DNA of 48,704 bases from Ignavibacteriota bacterium (GTDB lineage Bacteria > Bacteroidota > Ignavibacteria > Kapaibacteriales > UBA2268), in NCBI GenBank assembly GCA_024636855.1, contig JAGXGG010000063.1:1-48704 (forward strand), in the 5' to 3' direction. Below, piece by piece: positions 8,801 through 18,253 of this stretch. The translations under genes were made by a program, and so were the position numbers. Under the pieces are notes generated by a model. It was not told where the DNA came from and ran no database searches. It saw nothing but the letters and a program-made list of their open reading frames with translations. Within the stretch, counting starts at the first letter, position 1. Each line of letters opens with the position of its first letter.

Positions 8801-10279
8801 TTCGATATGGGATACAAGGCAGATCTTGGGAAATTTACAGGAAGAGTAAATGGAAGTCTGACTTTACCAAAACTACCATTTAAAGGATTTCCTTATGATA
8901 TTATCCAAGCAAAATTAAAGCTTCCATATACTGCATCAATGAATGCGTTGATAAATATGTCAGAAAATACCCGTCATATTTATACAGAATGCAATTTTGC
9001 AGAACTTGGTAAATTTAATTTCCAACTAGACTTGACAAAAGCGAGCGATGACACAGAATTCTTTACTTATAACAAAGGTAAACAATATATACCATCTATT
9101 GCGGCGAATGGTAAAAAAAGCAATAGTGGAAATTCAATACAAGCAGATATAGAAAAAAGCATCAATATACCCGCAAATTCAGAGTGGATGTATGTTAGAA
9201 TTCATAGTGAAGGAAACGCTCCTGCCAGCAAATTGATAATGCCTGATAAAACAGAGTTGACCGGATCTGATGAAGATGCAAATGTATTGCACTTTAATTC
9301 TGAAGATGGCTTGACTTCATTCTGGTCTATTGAAGCTCCTATGGAAGGCGATTGGAAGATTATATTATTAGATGGTGCTGAAGAGGATATTGTAGAAGTT
9401 TACTTAACAGAGGGTGAAACTTCTTTCTCAGTTACTGCAACACAGAAAGATAATGAAGTTACATTATCATGGAATCCAGATTCTTTCGAATCGACTGATT
9501 TTATAGAATTCTATTTAGATGACAATGGTGATGGATTTGATGGTTATAGATTTGCAGAAGTACGTGCTACAGATGCAGAATATACATTCACAATGGCAGA
9601 CACTTTGGGTTACTGCAGTAACTACATATATGCTTATGTGCAATCAGAGAGTGAAGATCTGCTGGCTACTGGCTATGCGGACGCACCAGTTATGAATGAA
9701 AAGACAACATTGCCTCCTCCACACGACATGACTGCAGTTTACTACACAACAGGAAAGTTAATGACAGTTGAGTGGATGCCGAATAACATGGAAAAAGTGG
9801 TAGGATATTATGTAATAGTTACTGACAAAGATGGCAAAGATTCCACTTATGCTTTAGTTTATGCAAATGACACTAAAGTTCAGTTCAATTTGGAAGATTA
9901 TGAAGGCATAACCATAAGAATGGCAGCAATTGATGAAGACTACAGAAGCGGATGCCCATCAGAACCTATTGATTTAGTTACTGATGTAGAAACAGAACCT
10001 ATAACAGGTCTGGTATTCGATGAAAGTAGAATCTCAATTGTGCCTAATCCTGTTTCTGATGAGACTAATATATCATTCAAGTTGAATAATAACTCTTATG
10101 TAAGATTGGGAATTTATGACATGTACGGAAATAATATATCAGTACTTGCAGAAGGTTACTACCAAACTGGTATTATAAACAGCAATTGGAATTCACAAGG
10201 ACTGGCAGCGGGTACATATTTGGTAAAACTAGAAGCTGAGGACAATTACACAACACAGAAGCTAATACTAATCAAATAA
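5831..10279 (+). CDS. Very large secreted multidomain protein: three tandem Ig-like repeats, uncharacterised beta-rich region, fibronectin-III-like domains, T9SS sorting tail
   Basis: 1482-aa ORF; TAGGAG RBS; signal peptide; repeats sharing G-x-(F/L)-x-Y-x-Y-x-(I)-P-(E/K)-D-T; C-term ISIVPNPVSDETNISFKLNNNSYVRLGIYDMYGNNIS...GLAAGTYLVKLEAEDNYTTQKLILIK. Confidence 0.85.
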   Translation: MKHSYTIFKNKCRIINCLLAFMIFFTFSNITEAQENPIVTVIASAKEGVGDPFIEVKYVLRESSVIQVDRIEIIDQDVNYYELKEDDISDSDLDGDIGYTETSGPSTKTFKWYYEPTLTDKEISGKLKVKIYLSAKSSQPASIKMYLGDVMPQYENQSGPVILRNSEGPTDDFEPYTGLSALGNWHSTLPEEAKFYAIGSTTDFPLYRHSSSNFHGKPTLPSGSSFFAFKDDKNTRQIWINAAAGKMQGLPGAKKLWDFQIHYTGDEKSGTAVVGIANDGTPDLTSTSTTNATLELEYNSSDPVASNEVEIDKKPALKLVVTADKDYIEEPVAPEDSVLFSIKVDKPDDEGNFNPAEGVKVFVRNQVNNDIQFVELNEKTDANGEFVYLYIIPEDTEFGLYSIEIFAETDDEDALKSKTVKTVIKVAPEPDLVITSDEESYEILQEETVEINLTIRDKEGEIVEDARVTVINPINQAGFEENLGKSNADGKLLYKYPIPKDTKDSVYEFTFYANETSDESQKSNPLKVRVIVGDIPILLIAITPNTDYKLKPTESEKIDITITEKKEGEIVPVEDAQIYIQDGLNGDKSFRPLGATDANGVRKYDILVPEDKEQGEYEVKFYATKDKYVDSKESIVKVDVSIDSCWTEGSFEFCTKEGWEEKEGDPVIKSNGEVLINNLISFSGTMEINKETLKLKANGTFSVKNVPLPGGGNGSITLMSGNLVDVELLGSNGSFTNLLNQSLSNAPKICGVQVEKITDIKLIGGTNASGVEISASIKIPGFAPGCDKDGKKPVDTGIKVTGLKIQRNTGMYFDGFEVTNLSPAPKFCLNSLTYNYDQKIDKLDLAAEFTVPFMNVSAGATFREAKLDSVGFKSKLTKGVPIGNTGVCILGLEGKAHGLAFPPLELTFGGTVNNCLNKDLMEITARAGYKAPSTIYINGEANFMKLPSTTYWQITGTPEIRFDYNNAILKLTSQLKCGTFDGKAYVLNGSFDMGYKADLGKFTGRVNGSLTLPKLPFKGFPYDIIQAKLKLPYTASMNALINMSENTRHIYTECNFAELGKFNFQLDLTKASDDTEFFTYNKGKQYIPSIAANGKKSNSGNSIQADIEKSINIPANSEWMYVRIHSEGNAPASKLIMPDKTELTGSDEDANVLHFNSEDGLTSFWSIEAPMEGDWKIILLDGAEEDIVEVYLTEGETSFSVTATQKDNEVTLSWNPDSFESTDFIEFYLDDNGDGFDGYRFAEVRATDAEYTFTMADTLGYCSNYIYAYVQSESEDLLATGYADAPVMNEKTTLPPPHDMTAVYYTTGKLMTVEWMPNNMEKVVGYYVIVTDKDGKDSTYALVYANDTKVQFNLEDYEGITIRMAAIDEDYRSGCPSEPIDLVTDVETEPITGLVFDESRISIVPNPVSDETNISFKLNNNSYVRLGIYDMYGNNISVLAEGYYQTGIINSNWNSQGLAAGTYLVKLEAEDNYTTQKLILIK

Positions 10280-10302
10280 TCAACTGATAACCACTAGAAT
10301 AT

Positions 10303-10338
10303 AAATCCCGGTATTTGCAGAAAATATCGGGATTTTTT
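10303..10338. terminator. Terminator hairpin between convergent genes
   Basis: AAATCCCGGTATTT-GCAG-AAAATATCGGGATTTTTTAT. Confidence 0.8.
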
Positions 10339-10383
10339 ATTTAGTGTCGAATGGGGGGACTGGCTAAAGTGGGTTAACTAACT

Positions 10384-10800
10384 CTAAAAATGTATAAAGA
10401 ACGAATCCGTTTCTTCTCCATCATCAACCATTCTAATATCTAAGCTTAATAAGTATTCTAAGGACTCTTTTATGGTTTCATTCTTCCAATTTTTACTAAG
10501 TAAGTTTTCGACTAATTCACTTTCTGAGATACTAATTTTATCACCTTGAACCAAGCGTTGACTATTCATATATTCACATAGAGCTAACATATCAGTTAAT
10601 TCTTGAGAACTATTTCTAATTTGCCAAATAAAATTTTGATGCTCAGATAAATTTTCAATATCTTCATCAATCCCACTTACTATTCCAATAACAAATGTTT
10701 CAAATTTTCCATAACTGATAATCGTTTCTCCCAATAAAAGGAAAAATAATTCAAGAAAGTCATATTCTATTTCTTTTAGTATTAATTTTTTCATTTTCAT
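10384..10800 (-). CDS. Hypothetical protein, immunity-like
   Basis: 138-aa acidic cytosolic ORF, 6 nt after upstream gene in the same operon. Confidence 0.55.
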   Translation of the reverse strand: MKMKKLILKEIEYDFLELFFLLLGETIISYGKFETFVIGIVSGIDEDIENLSEHQNFIWQIRNSSQELTDMLALCEYMNSQRLVQGDKISISESELVENLLSKNWKNETIKESLEYLLSLDIRMVDDGEETDSFFIHF

Positions 10801-10806
10801 TTCTAT

Positions 10807-11157
10807 TTAAAAATCATCATTCTTATCAATGAAAACTTTTAATGATTCACCATTCAATCTTTTAGATAAAATTTCAGTCGCAAAAGTATCCGTATAAATT
10901 TTGTCAAACACTTGCTGAATTATCAAATCTTTTGACTTATATCCTCCTTTATCAAACACTTCTTCAATAAATTTCAAACTCTCAGTTAGAATTTTATCAT
11001 CTGAAATATTCTCAATTAGAAATGTTCCAAATTCCCCAAGCATAGGATACTGACCATCAGAAATTTCAAAAATAGGATTGAAACTAGTTACCCAAAAAAG
11101 TAGTCTTTCACAAATTATTTCAAAATAATCATCTTTGAGGATTTGAAAGTTCATCAT
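10807..11157 (-). CDS. Hypothetical protein, immunity-like (small acidic)
   Basis: 116-aa acidic ORF (MMNFQILKDDYFEIICERLLFWVTSFNP...), operonic spacing. Confidence 0.55.
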   Translation of the reverse strand: MMNFQILKDDYFEIICERLLFWVTSFNPIFEISDGQYPMLGEFGTFLIENISDDKILTESLKFIEEVFDKGGYKSKDLIIQQVFDKIYTDTFATEILSKRLNGESLKVFIDKNDDF

Positions 11158-11180
11158 TAATATCCATTAATTCTCGTTTC

Positions 11181-12038
11181 TTATTCCAAATGAGTGACTT
11201 CAAAGTCAAAACCTTTTAGATTGTCCCCTACTATAATTTCTCTCATTTTTTTTGAACATAAGTAAAGTGGCTCTGGTCTTAGTAATCCTCTTTTCACACC
11301 TATTTTTTGCTCTGTTTGGAAAAAATCAAAATTATTTAGGTAAGCTATTTTTTTTACATAAATTTCTGAAATAAGATTAAGCCCAAGGGTATGACCATTT
11401 GGACATTTGTATATCTCACCATCACTAGTCTCAGATAAATCAAATGGATCAATTCCTGTAATAGTATTTTGTGTAATCTGAAGTTCTGGAGAAGTCGGTA
11501 TAATTTGGAAAAAATTTATTGGTGTTTCTTTTGAATAGACTTGTTTAAATTCCATCCCTTTTAAATTATTTTTTTCAAATAAATTTTTAAATTTATTCGA
11601 TACTACGATTTCACCAGCTATCGTTCGAGCAATGTCCTTCTTAGGTATAGATTTTTTTGAAAGAAGTAACGGACCTATTTGTTTTCTATTTACACCGCAA
11701 ATTTTACAAGTTTCAGTTTCATCATATAGTGTTCCACAATCTTCACCTGATGGTTCAAACGTTGTTTTTATTTTTAATTGCAATAATATAGATGCATCTA
11801 ATTCTTTTGTGCTGTACTTACGTTTTATATTCCAACCAAAGAAAAAAGCTCTATCATATTTACTTCTTATTTCTTGATCAATAATTGGAACTTTATTATA
11901 TCTTGGGTCTTCCTTTAATAATTCTATTACTTTTACAGAAGTTCCTATATTCTTACCTTCTTCTTTATTAAAAAGTAAAGTAGCAAATTCATAATTGATT
12001 CTTATTTCTAGAATTTCTTTCATAATTATCTTGCCCAT
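11181..12038 (-). CDS. CxxC zinc-ribbon protein resembling the double-CXXCG / Gmx-type immunity-like family
   Basis: 285 aa; DCGTLYDETETCKICGVNRKQ and DIARTIAGEIVVSNKFKNLFEKNNLKGMEFKQV resemble that family; CPNGHTLG later. Confidence 0.55.
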   Translation of the reverse strand: MGKIIMKEILEIRINYEFATLLFNKEEGKNIGTSVKVIELLKEDPRYNKVPIIDQEIRSKYDRAFFFGWNIKRKYSTKELDASILLQLKIKTTFEPSGEDCGTLYDETETCKICGVNRKQIGPLLLSKKSIPKKDIARTIAGEIVVSNKFKNLFEKNNLKGMEFKQVYSKETPINFFQIIPTSPELQITQNTITGIDPFDLSETSDGEIYKCPNGHTLGLNLISEIYVKKIAYLNNFDFFQTEQKIGVKRGLLRPEPLYLCSKKMREIIVGDNLKGFDFEVTHLE

Positions 12039-12082
12039 TAGGCTCTTTGCAATGATATTAACAAATCTCTTCTATTTCTATT

Positions 12083-12412
12083 TTACAAATCTGGAATTTT
12101 TAAAAGTTTCCCAAAATCAGTTTTCCAAATATCAAGTTCAAATAGATTTCCTTCCTTATCTACATTTAAAGAGACAATGACGATAACTCCATCCGTATCT
12201 GTAAATTGAAAATCACTTACTTGTTCCCCAAATAATCTTTCTCCAATTAACTTACCTTTGGGAAATAAATATAAACTACCCATACCACCATCATCCATAG
12301 GACAAACCAATAATCCCTTTTTCCAATCATCAGGTAACAAAATGGAAGACTTTCTCACAAGTAGTTCAAGAAGTTTTTCCTCTTGAAACGTAGGCTCTCT
12401 ATTCAACGCCAT
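12083..12412 (-). CDS. Small hypothetical protein, DUF6984-like
   Basis: 109 aa: FQEEKLLELLVRKSSILLPDDWKKGLLVCPMDDGGMGSLYLFPKG; family resemblance from recall. Confidence 0.5.
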   Translation of the reverse strand: MALNREPTFQEEKLLELLVRKSSILLPDDWKKGLLVCPMDDGGMGSLYLFPKGKLIGERLFGEQVSDFQFTDTDGVIVIVSLNVDKEGNLFELDIWKTDFGKLLKIPDL

Positions 12413-12496
12413 TTATCATACCTCTAAAAAATTTCAGTTGGTTGAAATCCCTGATTGTAATTTATATCTTTTTTAGGATATCTAATACCTACAATT

Positions 12497-15400
12497 TTAC
12501 TTCACTATCACCAAGCGAGTGTAATATGTAATCTCTCCCGATTGCAAAATCACTGAATAAGTACCAGAACCAAAATCATCGGCATCAAACTCTATTAAGT
12601 GCTGCCCTTCAGTGAGTTTTTTACTTATATTCTTTACCTCATTGCTGAGATTATCAAATATCTTGATATTTACAACTCTTTCCTCTTTCAAGTACAACTC
12701 AAAGTAGCCAGTATTATTCACTGGGTTCGGTCTGATGTTTAGTACCACATTTGAGACGTCAACTAATCTCTTTTCAAATGCGCAGCACTCAGCTATTAGT
12801 ATGCCATCTCTAGTGTTCACTCTTGAAAAACCATCAGCAAAATTGTCTATTTGTAACTCCAGTGGTGTCTCAAAATCGTCTCCAAGTAGTACTTCAGCAT
12901 TGAGCACAGCCAGAAGTCCATCTTGATTAAGATTACCGTTTGAAGAAACATTAATATTATCCATTGATATTGTCAGGGTTTCATTTCCAGCTATATAGCC
13001 CTCATTAACAGGTGTGTTGTTAAACCGGGCAATTCTAAAGTTGTGGGAAATAGTAAAATCAATACCTGTCTTATTGGCATCGTTCATCAACTGAGCAATA
13101 TCCTGTGTGGTAAGCCCAGTCCCTTCTTTCGGTGTGATTCTAACGGGAATATCAACATTCGTTCCAACTACACCAGTTACACTCTCCACATAAATATCAG
13201 CACAGACAATGCCTCTACCTCTTATCAGAAGTGTATCAGGACCTGCCAGCCAGTCCCCATTACTTTCAAAATAAATCTTCTTTTCAAAATCTCCAATTTG
13301 TTGTGGGGTGAAGTTAATTGCAACTTCTTTGCTATTGTCCACCTCTATTGTAATTGGTAATCCGGCATTTACATTTATATTTCCCGTACCTATTTCTGCC
13401 GTAGATATTACTTCCAGATCACCATTTCCAAAGTTCCGAATAACTGCTGTGGTGTCTATAGACTCTCCAATACAAACCTCACCGAGATAGATAGCATTTT
13501 CTCTCATATTTATTACGGGTCTGAATCCTCGTCCTGTGAGATCAGTATTTTCGGGCTCTTCACATATTGCTTTATCGTTCATAACATAGTCAAGAAATGC
13601 TGATCTATTTTCTACATCCTGTGGATCAAATTGGATATCAAAATCCTGGCTCTCTCCCGGAGAAAGATATATAGGATAAGTAACGCCAGCTGGTAAAATA
13701 ACAGTATAATCGTTCGGATGTACACCTCTGATTCTTATATCATCTATCTCTACACCTGCTGATCCTGTTGAAGTAACAACTGCCTGTAATGTAGAAGAAT
13801 TTCCTATCCTTACATCACCAAAACCTTTTGTCAACTCAGTTACCAATGAACGTGTGGCTACAACTGCACTAATATTTCTCGTCATCTCAAATCCGGAAGC
13901 CGTTTTGATTGTAACAGTACCGGTGTAGGTTCCTTCATTGGTAAATTCAGCAACAATATTAGCATTAGCACTACCATTAGAAGGTATAGTGAATTTTACG
14001 GGATTTACTGAAAAGGAATTACTAGTTGATGTAATGAAAACCGTATCTATATCCACAACACAAGCTGTTGGATTATCCAATTTAAGACTGAAAGGATATT
14101 TTGTACCTGGACATATAGTATCAAAAGCTACTTCGGTTTGTTGTATTTCAAATGTCGGCAGATCCCCTCTGCCAATTATAACAAGAGTATCAAATCCAGG
14201 AGCAGATGGACTTTCTATCACCAGTAGAGTGGTATCCCAACCCTGAGTATTAGGAATGAACTGAATCAAAGCCCTGCCAATGGAGCCATCGTCTTGTTTT
14301 GGGATTACCAATGGATAATCGGAAGCATTTGCAAGTGAAAACTGATTCAAGAAATTTCTGTAAAAATTATAATCACGAATTGTTACATCACAACCTCCGC
14401 GATTGAGTATAGCCCATTCGAATATAGCAGTATCTCCAATGCATACAGCTCCCAGATCAAGTGTATCTGTTTTATCAGCAAAGTAAAATTCTTCGCTTTT
14501 ACCCGTGCCGGATATAACTGCTGTATCTCTAACAATTAAAGTGTCACCACCCGGGAAACCGTCAAAATCTCTTATTTCCACGATCAGATTCACTTGATAA
14601 TTGCCTAAAGCTCCGGGCTGGAAATGTATGTCAAGAGGTGTTGCAATATTAGGCTGCAATGTCCCTGGTAAAGGTTGTGCAATATTGAAATAGTTTATAT
14701 CAGGAGCATTCCCCTCTATATAAATATCTACAACATCACGGCATCTGACATCTTTTAGAAATATATGGGCTGCCATTGTATCCGCTGTTGACGGACAAAC
14801 AAATCCGAAATCCATATCAGGTATGGAGTCCCTGCTAAGAATTCCCGGTACTGTAATGCATAACTCATCTATTGCAAGCGTATCATTTGCATTACCCATT
14901 AGTCTTATTGGTACTTTCAAGTCGGCTGTGTATAATCTCGGATCTGCATGAAATGATACAACACCTACAGCTGATGTACTTTCTTCGAGCAGATCAGGTG
15001 TAATACTGTTTGAAGTCGCAACTGTATATAGTCCTGAAGGAAGAGCGTCTATTTCTATTCTTACATTATTGAAAGTGTTGTCTTTTGTGTTTGTAATTAT
15101 GAATAAAACATCCAGAGTATCTGGGTAATAAGGATGGTAATCCGGGTCACTACAATCAGTCTGATGCAAGGTGTCAAACGGAACGCATCCGTCCGGTCTT
15201 GCATAGAATATACCATCACCGGCACCTCCTGACGGCCCACCACCAGTTGTTGAGCCTGCATCTACTACTTCTAGAGAGTCAATTATACCAATCTCTGTTG
15301 AAGCTAGGACTTTCTTCTGCCCGGCTCCCACAGATTGTTCATCCCATATTAATAATACGGCACTATCTGTATAAGTAAGAGTATTGTCAGCATTTCGGTC

Positions 15401-16195
15401 TTTCCATAAGAATTTCCCGAGTCCTTTTAGGGTATTCTGCCCAGTATAATCTGCCCAGTTGCCAAACATAAAAAAGTCAGGTGCAATCAGCCCTTGTTCT
15501 TTCAAATTGCCCCTTGCAATCAACCCTGGTTGAACCGTACTACCTTCCAAGGCCAGCCAGAATTCAGGTATTCCTGGTGCCACTGCATCTGTGAACTGTT
15601 GTTCTGTGTCATAATATCCATAAGATGTCACGATCGGTGTCCTATCATTGGCACCGATTTTTGTATCTATAAGTAAAAGTACACCAACATCATGAGCTTT
15701 AGAAGATGTATCCGCAGAAACTGACATCTTTATAAATCCGCCGCTTGGTCTTTTACTCGGCTCCATTGAAAATATAAATCTAACTTTTTCACCATCCGGC
15801 ATATTGGCTATTAATTCCGAGTTTATCCTTGGTTTTCCGTTCAAAGTGTCTCTGAACAATCGGGAAACAGTCAAAGGGTTTTGAGGGGGTGGCATTTCTG
15901 TATTAGGATCGTCCTCAAATAGCAACTGGAATATAATATTGTCTATCATCAAGTGAACATGAGAAGTAAAGTTTGGAGGCGTAACTCCATTGCCGTCTTC
16001 ATTATATATTAAAGATTTTGGATCATCAGTCGGATCAAGATAAGATGTATTAATATAAAAATGACCATTTTTCAAAACAACCGCATCCAGTAAATAAGGA
16101 GGTAGCATATTCTCCAGTTTCAACTCTTGCTGTGCTGGTAGCAGTGATGGTATTATAATTAATGCAAGTATGAATATTTGAAAAATTCTTTTCAT
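12497..16195 (-). CDS. Secreted choice-of-anchor D (ASPM/SPD2/HYDIN-like) multidomain protein with T9SS tail
   Basis: 1232 aa; repeated 'LDLGAVCIGDTAIFEWAILNRGGCDVTI' and 'IYLGEVCIGESIDTTAVIRNFGNGDLEV' motifs; C-term LNIRPNPVNNTGYFELYLKEERVVNIKIFDNLSNEVKN...GSGTYSVILQSGEITYYTRLVIVK. Confidence 0.88.
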   Translation of the reverse strand: MKRIFQIFILALIIIPSLLPAQQELKLENMLPPYLLDAVVLKNGHFYINTSYLDPTDDPKSLIYNEDGNGVTPPNFTSHVHLMIDNIIFQLLFEDDPNTEMPPPQNPLTVSRLFRDTLNGKPRINSELIANMPDGEKVRFIFSMEPSKRPSGGFIKMSVSADTSSKAHDVGVLLLIDTKIGANDRTPIVTSYGYYDTEQQFTDAVAPGIPEFWLALEGSTVQPGLIARGNLKEQGLIAPDFFMFGNWADYTGQNTLKGLGKFLWKDRNADNTLTYTDSAVLLIWDEQSVGAGQKKVLASTEIGIIDSLEVVDAGSTTGGGPSGGAGDGIFYARPDGCVPFDTLHQTDCSDPDYHPYYPDTLDVLFIITNTKDNTFNNVRIEIDALPSGLYTVATSNSITPDLLEESTSAVGVVSFHADPRLYTADLKVPIRLMGNANDTLAIDELCITVPGILSRDSIPDMDFGFVCPSTADTMAAHIFLKDVRCRDVVDIYIEGNAPDINYFNIAQPLPGTLQPNIATPLDIHFQPGALGNYQVNLIVEIRDFDGFPGGDTLIVRDTAVISGTGKSEEFYFADKTDTLDLGAVCIGDTAIFEWAILNRGGCDVTIRDYNFYRNFLNQFSLANASDYPLVIPKQDDGSIGRALIQFIPNTQGWDTTLLVIESPSAPGFDTLVIIGRGDLPTFEIQQTEVAFDTICPGTKYPFSLKLDNPTACVVDIDTVFITSTSNSFSVNPVKFTIPSNGSANANIVAEFTNEGTYTGTVTIKTASGFEMTRNISAVVATRSLVTELTKGFGDVRIGNSSTLQAVVTSTGSAGVEIDDIRIRGVHPNDYTVILPAGVTYPIYLSPGESQDFDIQFDPQDVENRSAFLDYVMNDKAICEEPENTDLTGRGFRPVINMRENAIYLGEVCIGESIDTTAVIRNFGNGDLEVISTAEIGTGNINVNAGLPITIEVDNSKEVAINFTPQQIGDFEKKIYFESNGDWLAGPDTLLIRGRGIVCADIYVESVTGVVGTNVDIPVRITPKEGTGLTTQDIAQLMNDANKTGIDFTISHNFRIARFNNTPVNEGYIAGNETLTISMDNINVSSNGNLNQDGLLAVLNAEVLLGDDFETPLELQIDNFADGFSRVNTRDGILIAECCAFEKRLVDVSNVVLNIRPNPVNNTGYFELYLKEERVVNIKIFDNLSNEVKNISKKLTEGQHLIEFDADDFGSGTYSVILQSGEITYYTRLVIVK

Positions 16196-16202
16196 ATTAA
16201 TG

Positions 16203-18242
16203 TCAACGTTTTAATGGTGTTGTGATCTCTACTATAACTGTTCTGTTATAAAACCTGCCTTCCGGAAGGTCATTATCATATATCAGTGTTTCCCCTACTC
16301 CTTTACTGAATATTATTTCAGGAACTACTCTTTCTTTGATAGCTTTCTCAACTGATTTTGCTCTGTCAATGGAAAGTTGATTATTGTACTCATCAGTTCC
16401 CAATTTATCAGTAAACCCAGTAATACTCACAGATGAATTCGTGTTTATTCTGTTTAAAATAGTTTTGAATGTACTTTCATTTTCCTCATTTATCAAAGGC
16501 ATATCATAGTCAAAGAAAATTAGATTGTATCTTTCAACGATAGAATCCTTTACTATTTCACCATCATAATATTTTGATTTTTTCTCATAAAATATAGGTA
16601 CTGCTGTGTTTGCTTCGTCAGTATTGCCTTCATTGTCAATTACTTTTAATTTCAAAGAAATATGATTTCCCTGTACATCTTTTCTTGCCAGTTCTATCAT
16701 CTTATTTCTGTCTAAATCCCACTGCATTGAACTTGAAGGGGACCCATTGCCACTTTTATTCCATAATTGAGTGTTGTCGATATAATTAGCTACCAAATCC
16801 CAGCTTTTTAGATTTTCATCATACTTTACATTAGCTTGCATTACAATTGACTTAGGGCTTACTTCACTATTATGCGTAATAAGTCTTACCGGCTCCAATA
16901 TATCAGAACTGTTTGAACTTAATTCAACTCTTCTGTTCTCTTCTCTTCCTTCGGCAACGTTCCTGTTTGAAATTTCCTCAGGTAACTCACGTGATTTCGT
17001 AATAATTCTGTCAGCCGGTATTCCCCAGATGTTTACCAAATAATCTTTTACTCTTTGTGCTCTTGAGGAAGCAAGTTTATTCTGATTACGTCCGTCGTCT
17101 GCCGGTTCTAAGCACCCTGTTACAGTAAGATTTGCATTAGTATTTTTCTGCATTCTACTACCGACAATATTCAGCATGTTATGATATACTGCTAAAACAG
17201 AATCTTGCAAAGTTGACTCATCAAAGTTATTTATTTCAGAGCTATTAAGGGTTATATATCTGTTTTGTAGTTCGGACTTTCCAGCATCAAAGAATATATA
17301 AGGCAGGATAGGAACATAATTGTTATTATTCTCTTCCGAGACTGTTACTTGTCCAAACTCCAGCATTGCACCGTTTTCCAATAGACTTTTGGCTTTAATT
17401 GATGCAATTGGACTAGGAGTAAACTTAGGTTCTGTAACCGGCTCTAGTGCAGGGGAAGGTTCCTTGATTATCACTTTTTCGGGAGTTCCTAATTCATATT
17501 TCAGAGCCAATCCTGCGTGTAACGTGCTTACCGACCAATCATTATTACTTAGAACATTTGTAAAAGGGAATATGTAACCTGCTTCCGGACTTAAATATAA
17601 ATTTTCAGCTATTAAAAAATCTGCACCAATCAATGCGTGAGCAGTTATCCTTAGATTTGTCTCTGTGTTAGGATTATCATCAAAATTTGCTGAAGCAATC
17701 TGCCTGGTGCTTTCACCATTTCTGAATTTTAATCCGAATGGCTGCTGTATCTCTTCAACTTGTGTATATGATGCATGTGTGGGGATAGCCACTCCAGGAC
17801 CAAGTGCCAGATATACTTTATCAGATACATAGTAAGCTCCCAATGCCTCAATCTGTACATAATCTAAAGAAACATCTAACTGATGCTCGGTTGTCAGGTA
17901 AACTAAGGTACCGTCATCTAGAGAAACTCTTGGTGGATCTTTTGGGGGCGCCTCAAAATCTCCATCTGCTTTATGAAAGAAAGCCCTTCCAAAAAATGAA
18001 AAGTTTGTGCCGAATGGTACTTCAATACTATTGCCAGCCATCCAACCTATTCCGGTTCCATCATCGAAAGTGCCACAAATAAGCATACCGTCATAGCTAC
18101 TAAACTGACCTGAGTGCATATTCAAAGCTCCTGCACCAAACATTCCTATTCGGATATTTCTTTCAGATTTTTCCTCTTGGGATAACAACGAGTTTCCCGC
18201 TATTAATAAAATAGCCGTCAAGATAAGTATAGTCTTTTTCAA
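16203..18242 (-). CDS. Outer-membrane barrel protein with two OmpA-like domains (one degenerate internal, one canonical C-terminal)
   Basis: 679 aa; C-term GFTDKLGTDEYNNQLSIDRAKSVEKAI; internal ILPYIFFDAGKSEL...NKLASSRAQRVKDYLVNIWGIPADRI...GREENRRVEL. Confidence 0.88.
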   Translation of the reverse strand: MKKTILILTAILLIAGNSLLSQEEKSERNIRIGMFGAGALNMHSGQFSSYDGMLICGTFDDGTGIGWMAGNSIEVPFGTNFSFFGRAFFHKADGDFEAPPKDPPRVSLDDGTLVYLTTEHQLDVSLDYVQIEALGAYYVSDKVYLALGPGVAIPTHASYTQVEEIQQPFGLKFRNGESTRQIASANFDDNPNTETNLRITAHALIGADFLIAENLYLSPEAGYIFPFTNVLSNNDWSVSTLHAGLALKYELGTPEKVIIKEPSPALEPVTEPKFTPSPIASIKAKSLLENGAMLEFGQVTVSEENNNNYVPILPYIFFDAGKSELQNRYITLNSSEINNFDESTLQDSVLAVYHNMLNIVGSRMQKNTNANLTVTGCLEPADDGRNQNKLASSRAQRVKDYLVNIWGIPADRIITKSRELPEEISNRNVAEGREENRRVELSSNSSDILEPVRLITHNSEVSPKSIVMQANVKYDENLKSWDLVANYIDNTQLWNKSGNGSPSSSMQWDLDRNKMIELARKDVQGNHISLKLKVIDNEGNTDEANTAVPIFYEKKSKYYDGEIVKDSIVERYNLIFFDYDMPLINEENESTFKTILNRINTNSSVSITGFTDKLGTDEYNNQLSIDRAKSVEKAIKERVVPEIIFSKGVGETLIYDNDLPEGRFYNRTVIVEITTPLKR

Positions 18243-18253
18243 TTCATATCTGC

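Noticed and set aside
10340-10383. Possible toxin-gene remnant (VEWGDWLKWVN*) next to the immunity-like cluster
   Set aside because: Only about 11 codons, cannot be distinguished from chance
13043-15676. Plus-strand ORFs inside the 1232-aa minus CDS
   Set aside because: Antisense shadow frames; no family features
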